A DNA stretch of 64,000 bases from Bacteroidales bacterium UBA3709 (lineage in GTDB: Bacteria; Bacteroidota; Bacteroidia; Bacteroidales; UBA932): NCBI GenBank assembly GCA_002372015.1, contig DFIA01000009.1, positions 1 through 64,000 on the forward strand, read 5' to 3'. Positions 15,097 through 24,721 of the stretch are shown here, in pieces. Position 1 is the first letter of the stretch. Each line of letters starts with the position of its first letter. Under the pieces are notes generated by a model that ran no database searches, was not told where the DNA came from, and worked only from the letters and a program-made list of their open reading frames with translations. Both the position numbers and the translations under genes were made by a program.

Positions 15097-16686
15097 ATGT
15101 TGTGTAAAGTTTTTTGTGCTTGCTGTAACGGGCTGGAAATTAATACAATTACCGTAGAAGTATCTGTAAGCGATGGTATAAGGTTTTTTCTGGTAGGGCT
15201 GCCAGATAGCGCCGTTAAAGAAAGCCAGCAAAGAATAGAAAGTACCTTTGCGTGCAATGGTTTTCGGTTTCCGGGAAAAAGAATCACAATAAATCTTGCA
15301 CCTGCAAACATCCGCAAAGAAGGCTCACTCTTTGATGTAGCTTTAGCTATAGGCATTCTGTGTGCTTCCTCACAATTACCTGAACCTATATGCGCAAGAC
15401 TAAGTGAATTTATGATACTCGGAGAGCTTTCTTTAGACGGGCATTTAAGAGAGATTCCGGGCGCCCTACCTATCATTATACATGCAAAAGAGGAGGGCTT
15501 TAAGGGTTGTATTCTGCCAACTATCTCGGCTATGGAAGGCGCCGAAATAGATGGCATTTCTGTATTTGGCGCAGAAACCTTCAGCGATGTAATTCAGATT
15601 CTACTTTCGCCAGAAAGTGCTGAAAGTAAAATTGTTACTCCGCAAAGCGTTATAGCAGTATCTAACTGTACAGAAGAAGCGCAAAATTATGATTTTGCCC
15701 AAGTAAAAGGCCAGATGCAAGCAAAAAGAGGGCTTGAAATTGCTGCCGCCGGAGGACATAATATTATACTCAACGGTTCTCCCGGAAGTGGCAAAACATT
15801 CTTATCAAAATGTCTAAATAGCATCCTCCCTCCGCTTTCCAAAGATGAGTCCATACAAACCAGTAAAATTTATTCTGTTGCAGGCCTGTTGGGTACAGAG
15901 ACAAAAAAAGAAAACCACTATGGCGGACTCCTCAAACACAGACCGTTCCGTTCGCCACATCACACAATAACAGTTCCTGCCCTTATTGGAGGAGGAGCCC
16001 ATGGTCTGCCTGGCGAAATTTCGCTGGCCCACAATGGAGTACTCTTTTGTGATGAGTTTGCAGAATATGACAGACGAGCCATAGAGGTTATGAGACAACC
16101 TTTAGAAGATGGCATTATTCAAATAAGCCGAGTTAAGGTAAAGCATGTGTATCCTGCTCGTTTTATGTTAGTTGCTACAATGAATCCATGCCCTTGTGGC
16201 CTTTTTTATGAAAAAGCCGGCAAGTGCAAATGCTCCTCCACAGAAATAATAAAGTATAGAAGACGTATTTCCGGGCCTGTAATGGATAGAATAGATATTC
16301 AAATAATAGTGCGGGCCGTGGCTCCAAACGAACTTATTGCCACTTCTGCCACAAACACAAACGGAGAGAGCAGTAAAAAAATCGCAGAGAGGGTTAGAAC
16401 CGCCAGACACATTCAGCAACAACGCTATATCAGAAACAATGAATCTTTTCTAACCAATGCGGCCATCACTCCCTCTAAACTACCAACATACTGCAAACTA
16501 CATAAAGAAGAAGCGGTGTTTATGGAGGCTGTTATCAATAAATTAAACATCAGCGCAAGAGGCTTTACAAGAGTTCTCAAAATTGCCAGAACTATTGCAG
16601 ATTTAGAGGGTAGCCAAGACATTAACATCGCCCACCTTGCGGAGGCGGTCAGCCTCCGATGTCCCGAGAAAGATGAGATGATATAA
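15097..16686 (+). CDS. comM: YifB/ComM-family Mg-chelatase-like ATPase
   Basis: ComM-type hexameric helicases promote branch migration during uptake of homologous DNA in transformable bacteria. The 529-residue protein starts with the family's ChlI N-domain (GLEINTITVEVSVSDG, VGLPDSAVKES). The AAA+ module follows, with NGSPGSGKTF (Walker A), GVLFCDEFAEY (Walker B) and ATMNPCPCG, and the C-terminal Mg_chelatase_C domain ends it. An upstream ATG at 15064 would add 11 atypical residues; the start at 15097 matches the usual N-terminus. It marks the return from the accessory island to core sequence. Confidence 0.92.
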   Translation: MLCKVFCACCNGLEINTITVEVSVSDGIRFFLVGLPDSAVKESQQRIESTFACNGFRFPGKRITINLAPANIRKEGSLFDVALAIGILCASSQLPEPICARLSEFMILGELSLDGHLREIPGALPIIIHAKEEGFKGCILPTISAMEGAEIDGISVFGAETFSDVIQILLSPESAESKIVTPQSVIAVSNCTEEAQNYDFAQVKGQMQAKRGLEIAAAGGHNIILNGSPGSGKTFLSKCLNSILPPLSKDESIQTSKIYSVAGLLGTETKKENHYGGLLKHRPFRSPHHTITVPALIGGGAHGLPGEISLAHNGVLFCDEFAEYDRRAIEVMRQPLEDGIIQISRVKVKHVYPARFMLVATMNPCPCGLFYEKAGKCKCSSTEIIKYRRRISGPVMDRIDIQIIVRAVAPNELIATSATNTNGESSKKIAERVRTARHIQQQRYIRNNESFLTNAAITPSKLPTYCKLHKEEAVFMEAVINKLNISARGFTRVLKIARTIADLEGSQDINIAHLAEAVSLRCPEKDEMI

Positions 16687-16754
16687 CACAATCTAACCAA
16701 TAGAAAAAGGGCTACATATTGCGAAAATATATATCTTTGGCATCCAATTGATTT

Positions 16755-16895
16755 ATGCTCCGTTGTAAAGCCAACCTGTTAAAGTCTGGTCTATACAGAA
16801 CAAAGAGCATAATATATGAAGGCACAAGTGTTGATGCGGCCAGCGGAGGTTTTTTGTGCACCGGATTTGCCGTTAGATTAGTTAGAAGACTGTAA
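16755..16895 (+). CDS. Candidate small basic protein (46 aa)
   Basis: In the 259-nt gap between comM and the M13 peptidase an ATG-TAA frame encodes a short basic protein beginning MLRCKANLLKSGLYR and ending GFAVRLVRRL. A TATCTTTG element (16732-16739) lies 15 nt upstream, consistent with its own promoter. The C-terminal GF.VRLVR resembles the closing motif of some secreted Bacteroidetes proteins, so it may be a gene remnant instead of a real small gene. No family is recognised. Confidence 0.3.
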   Translation: MLRCKANLLKSGLYRTKSIIYEGTSVDAASGGFLCTGFAVRLVRRL

Positions 16896-16945
16896 CCGTT
16901 TGATATGTAGATTTTTATTTCTCAATAAATTATATACACATTTTT

Positions 16946-18976
16946 ATGAAATTCAAAATGATTATACCTATTCTCTGCTTTGCCGCAGCCAGTTGCACTG
17001 GCGGCAAGGGCGAGCTTACTTCCGGAATAGACAAGGCAAACATGAATGAAAGCATTGCCCCTGGACAAGATTTTTATGAATTTGCTGCCGGTGGCTGGAT
17101 GAAAGCCAATCAACTAAAACCAGAACATTCAAGTTTTGGCCAATTTAATGTTCTTGCAGAAAATACAGAACTCCAACTCAGGGCCATGTTTGAGGAATAT
17201 GCCAACACCCCTCAAGAACAAGGAACCTTAGGGCAGAAAATAGGCAGCCTCTACAGAATGGCTATGGACTCCACAAAGAGAAACGAAGATGGCTATAAAC
17301 CAATACTAAAAGACTTGGAATTTGTACGCAATATCTCTACTCGTGAAGATATGCAGAGAGCTACGGCAACATTAGGCAAAAAAGGTGTTGATATTTCTAT
17401 GTTTGGCATATACTGCGATGCTGATTTGTCAGATGCCAGCAAAAACCTTGTGCAAACATATCAAGGCGGTTTGGGGTTAGGCAATAAAGACTATTATCTA
17501 AATGAAGACGAGGCGTCCAAAAAGGTTTTAGAGGCTTATAAGACTCTTATCAACAAGATGTTTTCAATGATTGGCTACTCAGAAGCAGAAGCAAAAACCA
17601 AAATGGAAAACATTCTATCTATAGAATACAGAATAGCAAGAGCCTCAAAATCCAGAACAGAACTTAGGGATGTTCCTAATAACTTCCACAAGATGAGCTA
17701 TGCAGAGTTGAAAAATAGCTTTTCCGGAATCCTATGGGATGATCTCTTTACGGGATTGGGCTATCCTGCTTTTGAAGAAATTTCTGTTGGTCAGCCAGAA
17801 CAATTGAAAGAAGTTGAAAGAATTTACAAGGAAGCACCTCTACAGGCGTTGAAAGATTATGCAGAATTTGGTGTTATCTACGGTGCTGCCAGCTCTCTCA
17901 GCGACGACTTCCGCAAAACAGCCTTTGAGTTCAGCCAAGTTCTGTCTGGAGCTCAGGAAGATAAACCAAGATGGAAAAGGGCAGTAGCTGCCGTAGATGG
18001 TGTTCTCGGAATGCCGGTAGGAAAGTTGTATGTAGAAAAGTATTTCCCAGAGAGCAGCAAACAGCGTATGCTCGCCCTTGTGAATAATCTGAAAGAAGCT
18101 TTGCGGCAAAGAGTTGAACAATTAGATTGGATGAGCGATTCTACAAAGCAACAGGCCTATGACAAGCTATCTACATTCTATGTTAAGATAGGCTATCCAG
18201 ACACTTGGAGAGATTTCTCTAAACTGCAGATAAATGATTCTCTCTCTTACTATGAAAATATGTGCAACGCCTCCGAGTTTTATCTTGCAGACATGATAGA
18301 GCGTAAAGTAGGAAAGCCTGTAGATAAAACCGAATGGCTTATGACTCCTCAAACCATTAACGCATACTACAATCCTACAACCAACGAAATCTGCTTCCCT
18401 GCAGGTATTCTTCAGCCTCCTTTCTTTAATCCGGAGGCAGACGATGCTGCTAACTACGGAGCAATTGGAGTTGTTATAGGACATGAGATGAGCCATGGCT
18501 TTGATGATCAGGGAAGTTTATTCGATAAAGACGGCAATATGCACAACTGGTGGACTGCAGAAGATAAGGCAAAGTTTGATGAAAGAACTGCTGTTCTTGC
18601 AGATTATTTCTCTTCCCTGGAAGTTTTACCGGGAGTAAATATCAATGGCAAGCTCACTCTTGGAGAAAACATAGGAGATAACGGCGGCTTGAACATAGCA
18701 TATCAAGCTTTCCTTAATGCCATAAAAGATAACCCATTAGAAACAAAAGACGGTTTTACTCCTGCACAGAGATTTTTTATTTCCTATGGTTTGGTATGGG
18801 CTACTAACGAAAGAGAAGAATACCTCCGCAATCAGGTACTCAACGATCCTCATTCAAATGCAAGATTTAGAGTAAATGGAGCGCTTCCTCATATAGACGC
18901 CTGGTACGAAGTATTCGGCATAAAGGAAGGCGACGCACTTTATCTCGCTCCCGAAAAGCGAGCTCGCATTTGGTAA
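16946..18976 (+). CDS. pepO: M13-family zinc metallopeptidase (PepO/neprilysin-like), lipoprotein
   Basis: The 676-residue endopeptidase carries a signal peptide ending AAASC (lipobox, Cys17), so it is probably anchored in the periplasm or at the surface. Family signatures are complete: NAYYNP, the zinc motif VIGHEMSHGFDDQG (HExxH), ENIGDNGGL with the third ligand Glu, and the C-terminal region PHIDAWYEVFGI. It degrades oligopeptides, fitting a peptide-fermenting lifestyle alongside tryptophanase. Its stop codon is inside a strong terminator stem. Confidence 0.94.
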   Translation: MKFKMIIPILCFAAASCTGGKGELTSGIDKANMNESIAPGQDFYEFAAGGWMKANQLKPEHSSFGQFNVLAENTELQLRAMFEEYANTPQEQGTLGQKIGSLYRMAMDSTKRNEDGYKPILKDLEFVRNISTREDMQRATATLGKKGVDISMFGIYCDADLSDASKNLVQTYQGGLGLGNKDYYLNEDEASKKVLEAYKTLINKMFSMIGYSEAEAKTKMENILSIEYRIARASKSRTELRDVPNNFHKMSYAELKNSFSGILWDDLFTGLGYPAFEEISVGQPEQLKEVERIYKEAPLQALKDYAEFGVIYGAASSLSDDFRKTAFEFSQVLSGAQEDKPRWKRAVAAVDGVLGMPVGKLYVEKYFPESSKQRMLALVNNLKEALRQRVEQLDWMSDSTKQQAYDKLSTFYVKIGYPDTWRDFSKLQINDSLSYYENMCNASEFYLADMIERKVGKPVDKTEWLMTPQTINAYYNPTTNEICFPAGILQPPFFNPEADDAANYGAIGVVIGHEMSHGFDDQGSLFDKDGNMHNWWTAEDKAKFDERTAVLADYFSSLEVLPGVNINGKLTLGENIGDNGGLNIAYQAFLNAIKDNPLETKDGFTPAQRFFISYGLVWATNEREEYLRNQVLNDPHSNARFRVNGALPHIDAWYEVFGIKEGDALYLAPEKRARIW

Positions 18977-18999
18977 AAAGGCAAGTTTGCCTTTTTACC
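18972..18999. terminator. Bidirectional terminator between pepO and namZ
   Basis: GGTAAAAAGGCAA and TTGCCTTTTTACC form a perfect 13-bp stem with a minimal loop between convergent genes. The A- and T-tracts make it a good terminator for both strands, and the pepO TAA is part of the stem. Confidence 0.85.
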
Positions 19000-19004
19000 A
19001 TCGT

Positions 19005-20423
19005 TTATTTGTAAAGAAGAAACGGTGCACGTTCTTCCTTGAATACTACGATATTAGATTGCCACGAATGCTGGAGTTCTTTTGCAAGTTCTCCAGCATT
19101 ACAATTTTGGCCCACAGCCTTTTCTATAATTGTTTTTCTTACATACTCTCCGCCTGTTTCAAGTTCAAACATCCGGGTAAAGAATTTATCACCCACCGAA
19201 CCACAACCAATATAGGCATCTATGATATAAGTGAGATTTATTTTGCCATCGTTGATACGTTTCAGAGGTATTTCGGTAAGACTTACTCCCCTGCATTCCT
19301 TGCCCAGAAGAGGTGGATTTTTTGCACCATCTACGCTCTGTGGAGTAAATATATATTCTGCAGAAGTTCTTGCTTTTGCTCCATACGGGTTATTGTTGCC
19401 AACAGAAGTAGTGTGCATATCCGGCGAGCCATATATCTGAAACGGATAAGAGGTTCCTCGGCCAAGACTCATATGCGTGCCTTCAAAGTAACAGATTGAA
19501 GGATAAAGATATACGCTCCTCATATTTGGCAGATTAGGAGAAGGTTTTATGGGTAATCTATAATGCGAGGCATGGGTATAGTTTTGGCATTTTATTACTG
19601 TAAGACTACATTTGAGAGAAGTGTCTGGTTCCCATGTTTCAGCAGAGTTGAACCTCAGCCAACCTTTTTCGTTGGCCATATAGGCAAGTTCGCCCATTGT
19701 CATTCCATACGCCACAGGAATAGGCAAGCCGCCAACCCCGCTCTTGAATTTACGCTCCAGCATCGGACCATCTGTAAGAAAGCCTATTGGATTGGGCCTG
19801 TCTAACACTATGAAAGGAATATTGCGCTCTGCACACTTGCACATCATCTTTATCATAGTAACATAATATGTGTAGAACCTCACTCCAACATCCTGAAGAT
19901 CAAATAACATCACATCAAAGCCTGCCATCATTTCATCGTCAGACATCTTTGCTCCATATAGAGAGCGTATAGGTATTCCGGTCTTTTGATCCACACTGCT
20001 GCTCACATGCTCTCCGGCATCTGCGGTTCCGCGAAAGCCATGCTCCGGACTCATCAGACACACCACATTTACTCCCAAATTCAACAGCGTATCAAGAACA
20101 TGGGTATATAGCGTAATATCTGTCTCGTCCATAGCATCATAGCCGTTGCTCCTAAAATATTCCAAAGGCAACTTCTTGCCGTTTTTAAGCATAATGCCAG
20201 TCTGATTTGAAAGCAAGCATACTCTCTTGTCTTTGAGCAAAGGCACATACTCTCCCACAGAAGCTGCACCCGGCTGAATCTTGGAATCATACCTCCATGA
20301 ATGTCCGGCGCACGAATCTGCAACTAAAAGAGATACAAAAAAATATACTATGCAGGCTAAGAAAGGCCAAACCCGATTGGATTTGCCATGGTAAGCAAAA
20401 CTGAATATCCCTTTTCTATTCAT
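19005..20423 (-). CDS. namZ: DUF1343 exo-beta-N-acetylmuramidase, NamZ-like
   Basis: NamZ-family enzymes remove terminal N-acetylmuramic acid from peptidoglycan fragments during wall salvage. The 472-residue protein has an N-terminal membrane or signal segment (about 20-37) followed by the family motifs LLSNQTGI, SPEHGFRG, DLQDVGVRFYTYY and DRPNPIG. The N-terminus is longer than a plain signal peptide because about 19 charged residues precede the hydrophobic run; a later start is possible. It lies 42 nt downstream of waaA on the same strand and may be co-transcribed. Confidence 0.85.
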   Translation of the reverse strand: MNRKGIFSFAYHGKSNRVWPFLACIVYFFVSLLVADSCAGHSWRYDSKIQPGAASVGEYVPLLKDKRVCLLSNQTGIMLKNGKKLPLEYFRSNGYDAMDETDITLYTHVLDTLLNLGVNVVCLMSPEHGFRGTADAGEHVSSSVDQKTGIPIRSLYGAKMSDDEMMAGFDVMLFDLQDVGVRFYTYYVTMIKMMCKCAERNIPFIVLDRPNPIGFLTDGPMLERKFKSGVGGLPIPVAYGMTMGELAYMANEKGWLRFNSAETWEPDTSLKCSLTVIKCQNYTHASHYRLPIKPSPNLPNMRSVYLYPSICYFEGTHMSLGRGTSYPFQIYGSPDMHTTSVGNNNPYGAKARTSAEYIFTPQSVDGAKNPPLLGKECRGVSLTEIPLKRINDGKINLTYIIDAYIGCGSVGDKFFTRMFELETGGEYVRKTIIEKAVGQNCNAGELAKELQHSWQSNIVVFKEERAPFLLYK

Positions 20424-20465
20424 AGCAATAAGATGGTAAAAGGTTTATATTTCTAAAAACTTTTC

Positions 20466-21749
20466 TCAGGAAAGAGACTCTATTACAGCTATAATCTTCT
20501 GTGTTGCTCCAAGGTTCTTTTCTACATACTCTCTACTGCTCTTGCCTCTAAAGCCACGAAGTTCATTGTCTTTCATGCAGTTATCTATAAACTGATACAA
20601 TTCTGAAGCCGTGCCAATGCTGGTGGCTCCGTTACATTCTATCAGGTCTATAGCCTCCTTAAATTTTTTATAGTTAGGACCAAATGCTATAGGAACTCCA
20701 TAAACCGCTGCTTCTAAAGTATTATGAATGCCAACTCCAAAACCTCCACCTATATACGCAATATCTGCATACCTGTACAAAGAAGATAATAAACCAAGAC
20801 TGTCTATCACCAACACGCGCTTTTGTGTAAACAGCGATGCAGGATTTTCGCTAATAGATTCTATCTGAACCTCGTCTGCCACTTCTGAATATTTTGCAAC
20901 ACCGTAAGAGGAATAAACCTCCTGAACTTTAGATATTCTCTCCTTATGTATTTCATGGGGTGCCACTATCAGCCTGAGTTTGGAAAAGTTTTTAAGAACA
21001 TCTGCTATCAGTTCGTCGTCTGGAAGCCACGTACTACCTGCCACAATGGTAAAAGTATCTTTTATAAAATTCTCTACTACAGTAAGAGCTTTACCCTGAG
21101 AAGCCACCTTTGCAACCCTATCGAAACGAGTGTCGCCTGCCACTATAACATTATCTGCTATGCCAATGGATTTAAGGATTTTTGCAGATGCTTCGTCCTG
21201 CACAAAAATGGTTGTAAAATGTCTCAGCATTTTTCTGAAGAATCCTCCCCACCACTGAAAAAACGATTGATACGGACGGAAAATGGCAGAAATCAGATAA
21301 AGTTCAACGCCTGCTTTCTTGGCCTGCAAAATATAGTTGCTCCAAAGATCGTACTTGGTAAATATCAGTTTCTTTGGCCGCACTGCCCGCATAACCCTCC
21401 TTGCATTAGACCTGGTATCCATAGGCAGATAAAATACCCAATCTGCTAAAGAATAGTTTTTTCTAAGTTCGTAACCACTTGGAGAAAAGAATGTAAGCAG
21501 TATTTTTATTCCCGAACGGTTACTCTTATACCACTCTATCAACGGACGCGCCTGCTCAAACTCGCCAACAGAAGAACAGTGAAACCACACCACATCATCA
21601 TTAACTTCAGAAAACGCACTTTCCATTCTCTTTACAAGATGCTTTCTCCCCACACAAAAGAGTTTAAGTTTTCTGCTAAAGAAAGAACCTATCCAAAGTA
21701 CCGGCCAAGCCAGGTTGATTCCTATGTTGTAAAAAATGTTCATATTCAT
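20466..21749 (-). CDS. waaA: 3-deoxy-D-manno-octulosonic acid (Kdo) transferase WaaA
   Basis: WaaA attaches Kdo from CMP-Kdo to lipid A precursor at the cytoplasmic face of the inner membrane. Motifs are the N-terminal anchor (NIGINLAWPVLW), FHCSSVGEFEQARP, KYDLWSNYI, and the C-terminal YIGGGFGVGIHNTLEAA. The frame is open to 21809, but those first 20 codons lie in tandem-repeat DNA. The ATG at 21749 (MNMNIFYN) gives the usual length, with 21743 as an alternative. Even so, the start codon overlaps the first repeat unit, so the repeats may affect its expression. Confidence 0.9.
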   Translation of the reverse strand: MNMNIFYNIGINLAWPVLWIGSFFSRKLKLFCVGRKHLVKRMESAFSEVNDDVVWFHCSSVGEFEQARPLIEWYKSNRSGIKILLTFFSPSGYELRKNYSLADWVFYLPMDTRSNARRVMRAVRPKKLIFTKYDLWSNYILQAKKAGVELYLISAIFRPYQSFFQWWGGFFRKMLRHFTTIFVQDEASAKILKSIGIADNVIVAGDTRFDRVAKVASQGKALTVVENFIKDTFTIVAGSTWLPDDELIADVLKNFSKLRLIVAPHEIHKERISKVQEVYSSYGVAKYSEVADEVQIESISENPASLFTQKRVLVIDSLGLLSSLYRYADIAYIGGGFGVGIHNTLEAAVYGVPIAFGPNYKKFKEAIDLIECNGATSIGTASELYQFIDNCMKDNELRGFRGKSSREYVEKNLGATQKIIAVIESLS

Positions 21750-21938
21750 GCAACTTTTCTCGCCATGGCAAATCCAAGTAAACTTGTTTTTGCTCATCTG
21801 GCTTATCAAAAAGGTTCATATTCATGCAACTTTTCACTGCAACTTTTCACTGCAACTTTTCACTGCAACTTTTCTCGCCATGGCAAACTCAAGCAAGCTT
21901 GCTTTGCTCATCTGGCTTATCGAAAAGGTTTATATTCA
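21738..21938. repeat. Tandem repeat block: 76-bp unit with a nested 13-bp expansion
   Basis: A 76-bp unit starting GTTCATATTCATGCAACTTT begins at 21738 and again at 21814. A third start (GTTTATATTCA) follows at 21928. The second unit is longer because TGCAACTTTTCAC is present three times (21825-21863) before TGCAACTTTTCTC. It also contains a 14-bp perfect palindrome, AAGCAAGCTTGCTT (21891-21904), that is degenerate in unit one. The block lies between the divergent genes waaA and mlaE and covers the waaA start. Confidence 0.9.
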
Positions 21939-22002
21939 AAATTAGTGATTTTTTTCAAATTTCAGTAAATTGCAGCCCAAGAGTAAATAGCCGGTTTTTT
22001 GC

Positions 22003-22743
22003 ATGAAGCAGATGTTTCAAACAGCAGGTGAGTATTGCCAATTGATGGCCAGGGTGTTTCGTAGGCCGGAAAAATGGACTATCTTCTGGAGGCAGTTTTG
22101 GATTGAATCGCAAAAACTGATTATTGCTTCTATACCATTACTCATCATTATTTCTGCTTCTGTGGGAGCCGTAATCGTGATTCAAACTGCCAGTAATCTG
22201 GAAAGCCCGTTTATACCAAAGTATTATGTTGGAGTTATGGCCAGAGAAAGCCTCGTGCTCGAATTCTGCTCTACCATGATTGCCCTCATACTTGCAGGTA
22301 AGATGGGCTCCAGTATCGCTTCCGAAATAGGAAGTATGAGAATTACGGAACAAATTGATGCTATGGAAATTATGGGTGTTAATTCTGCCAATTTCTTAAT
22401 TCTGCCAAAGATTTGTTCGGCTACAATCTTCAGCCCGCTCCTAATGCTGATGAGCTTTTTTATAGGACTGTGCGGTGGAGCTGTGCTAATATCTCTTACA
22501 GGAATAATAACATTAGGCCAATATGCAGACGGTCTGCAATTTGCGTTCCGTTCGTGGTATATTTTCTACAGCATGATAAAGATGGGGCTATTTTGCTTCT
22601 TGATAACTTCTTTTGCCTCTTATTACGGATACTATGCCAAAGGAGGTTCTTTAGGAGTGGGTAAATCCAGTACGCAAGCAATAGTTATCAGCAGCACACT
22701 CATTCTGATATTCGATCTTATCTTAACAAAACTTCTTTTGTAA
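22003..22743 (+). CDS. mlaE: ABC transporter permease MlaE
   Basis: MlaE is the inner-membrane permease of the phospholipid-trafficking system that maintains outer-membrane lipid asymmetry. The 246-residue protein has about five helices with the family motifs MARESLVLEFCSTMIALILAG, EIGSMRITEQIDAME and YYAKGGSLGVG. It is 1 nt from the ATPase gene. No MlaD (MCE) or MlaB/C gene follows, so these partners must be encoded elsewhere. Confidence 0.92.
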   Translation: MKQMFQTAGEYCQLMARVFRRPEKWTIFWRQFWIESQKLIIASIPLLIIISASVGAVIVIQTASNLESPFIPKYYVGVMARESLVLEFCSTMIALILAGKMGSSIASEIGSMRITEQIDAMEIMGVNSANFLILPKICSATIFSPLLMLMSFFIGLCGGAVLISLTGIITLGQYADGLQFAFRSWYIFYSMIKMGLFCFLITSFASYYGYYAKGGSLGVGKSSTQAIVISSTLILIFDLILTKLLL

Positions 22744-22744
22744 T

Positions 22745-23503
22745 ATGATAGAGGTAAAGGGGTTAAATAAGAGCTTCAACGGGAAGCCCGTGCTGGAAAA
22801 CATAAATATAAAATTCAAGCCGGGAGAATGTTCTCTTATCATAGGAGCAAGTGGTAGCGGAAAAACAGTACTGCTTAAAAATCTTGTTGGGCTATACTCT
22901 CCAGATGAAGGAGAAATATGGTACGATAGCAACAACTTCACCTCCATGGATCTTGCTCATAAAAAGGTCTTTAGAAAAGAAATGGGCATGCTTTTTCAGG
23001 AAAGTGCGCTCTTCGATTTTGCCACCGTGCAAGAAAATGTAATGTTCCCCATGGATTTCTTCACAGACTGGAGTTTTGAGCAAAAGTTAGAAAGGGTAAA
23101 CTTCTGCCTTAACAGGGTAAATCTCGAAAATGTAAACAATCTTTATCCGGCACAGCTTTCCGGAGGTATGCAAAAAAGAGTTGGAATTGCACGAGCTATT
23201 GCTATGAAGCCAAAGTATCTGTTTTGCGACGAACCTAACTCCGGCTTAGATCCAACCACCTCCATTGTAATAGACAGACTTATACAAGAAATTACTACAG
23301 AGTATCAGATTACCACAGTTATAAATACTCACGATATGAACTCGGTTATGGAAATAGGAGATCATATCGGATTCATACATAAAGGGCATCTTGTTTGGGA
23401 GGGTAATAACAAGCAGATAATGGATACAGATTGCCAGCCTTTGAACGATTTTGTTTTTGCAAACAATCTTGCAAGGCAACTAAAGAAAAACTCATCTGTT
23501 TAA
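22745..23503 (+). CDS. mlaF: ABC transporter ATP-binding protein MlaF
   Basis: This is the cytosolic ATPase partner of MlaE. The 252-residue protein shows Walker A GASGSGKTVL, the Q-loop (FQESALFDFATVQENV), the signature LSGGMQKRVGIARA, Walker B YLFCDEPNSGLDP and the switch His in INTHDMNSV. The gene ends in a 4-nt tail-to-tail overlap with the barrel protein gene on the other strand. Confidence 0.93.
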   Translation: MIEVKGLNKSFNGKPVLENINIKFKPGECSLIIGASGSGKTVLLKNLVGLYSPDEGEIWYDSNNFTSMDLAHKKVFRKEMGMLFQESALFDFATVQENVMFPMDFFTDWSFEQKLERVNFCLNRVNLENVNNLYPAQLSGGMQKRVGIARAIAMKPKYLFCDEPNSGLDPTTSIVIDRLIQEITTEYQITTVINTHDMNSVMEIGDHIGFIHKGHLVWEGNNKQIMDTDCQPLNDFVFANNLARQLKKNSSV

Positions 23504-24705
23504 CGAAGGTGAAAACGAACACCTGCCTGAGCCTCAAACTGCAAAGGCTGATCTGTACGAATACTGCCAGGAAGTTTTGAATCGAAATAGTACACCACAT
23601 TAGGCTCTACATAAATACCAAACTTCTTGCTCTTCCCAAGCTTGTATTCAAATCCGGCTCCACCTCTAACCGAAAACTGAACGCCCTTAACATGAGAGTT
23701 GGTAGAAGTGATTTGATGACCTAAAGAGCTCATCCTGTACTTTACCAACACTCCTTTTTCTATGCTTCCGCCTGTGAGGGCATAAAAGTTCATATTATTT
23801 GTTTGGGCAAAGTTAAAATACACATTTAAAGGTATGCCTATATAATGCACTCCCTGCTTGATATCAAAGAACTGACCTCCGATAATGCCCTTATATTTAC
23901 TTTGCAAATATGTATAGCTCAAGCCTGTACCTAAGGTTACCATATTGCCTACCCTATAGTTTATATTGAGGGCTATACTCAACGGAAGTGAATATTTTGT
24001 TTGAGAAATATCTTGTATCTGCGGAGTTGTTGAGTAGAAATCGTAACCCATATAAGCAGATGCTATCTGAGCCATGCTTGCAGACGGACCATCTATATTT
24101 CTTCTGCCAGAAAGATTAGAAGAAATGGCAAAGGCAAGTTTTCCAGATGAACCAACTCTGCTATAAGCTTTGAAATTAGAACTACGATTAGGCAGCTTGC
24201 CAGAAGGTGCCTTTACAGAAGGTTTTAACTGAAAATCCTCCTTAGCAGGTTCTTCTTTTTCGGTTGATTTTTGCTCCCCTACTTCTGTGCTCTGAGGAAC
24301 TTCATCAACCTCCTCCGCTGTCCGCATTTGAGCCTCCTCAGAAGTACCTTGCTGGCTAAAAGCTTGTAATAACTTACTATGAGCCAGCACAGGCATCTGA
24401 GTTTCTTCTTCTCCTGCAAGAGCATCCTTCTCCCCGTTCCGGTCTGCCAACGTAGTAGTTTTTTCAATAGGTGTGTTTTCAGGCTGGAAAGGGGTTTGAG
24501 GAGAAGAAGGAGTCTTCATAAGGAATAGGGCAACAACGGCAACTGCCGCCACTGCAGCAGCAACTCCCCAATAGAAGAGCCCTCTGCTCTTTGGAGTAGC
24601 CGGCATAGATGCTGAAATAGAACCCCACAGATCGGATAACTCCTTCTGCGACAGGTTCCATTTGTTGCTCAAACCCTTGTCTAATATTTCTTTTAACTGC
24701 TTCAA
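23500..24705 (-). CDS. Single-TM protein with C-terminal outer-membrane beta-barrel, ECF sigma partner
   Basis: The 401-residue protein begins with a short cytosolic region (about 1-42, LSQKELSDLWGSI) and one transmembrane helix (about 43-63). A Glu/Pro/Ser-rich periplasmic linker runs to about 170, and the C-terminus of alternating beta strands ends in FEAQAGVRFHLR, typical of outer-membrane barrels of the PorT/OmpW type. It starts 16 nt after the ECF sigma gene. Such genes are thought to encode anti-sigma or envelope-sensing proteins that bridge both membranes. The anti-sigma role is inferred from position and topology only. Confidence 0.75.
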   Translation of the reverse strand: MKQLKEILDKGLSNKWNLSQKELSDLWGSISASMPATPKSRGLFYWGVAAAVAAVAVVALFLMKTPSSPQTPFQPENTPIEKTTTLADRNGEKDALAGEEETQMPVLAHSKLLQAFSQQGTSEEAQMRTAEEVDEVPQSTEVGEQKSTEKEEPAKEDFQLKPSVKAPSGKLPNRSSNFKAYSRVGSSGKLAFAISSNLSGRRNIDGPSASMAQIASAYMGYDFYSTTPQIQDISQTKYSLPLSIALNINYRVGNMVTLGTGLSYTYLQSKYKGIIGGQFFDIKQGVHYIGIPLNVYFNFAQTNNMNFYALTGGSIEKGVLVKYRMSSLGHQITSTNSHVKGVQFSVRGGAGFEYKLGKSKKFGIYVEPNVVYYFDSKLPGSIRTDQPLQFEAQAGVRFHLR

Positions 24706-24721
24706 GTTTGCTTATTTTATA

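Noticed and set aside
21738..21938. CRISPR array or coding repeats upstream of mlaE
   Set aside because: The units are direct 76-bp duplications without unique spacers. Frames through them are low-complexity and differ between strands, so no protein is supported.
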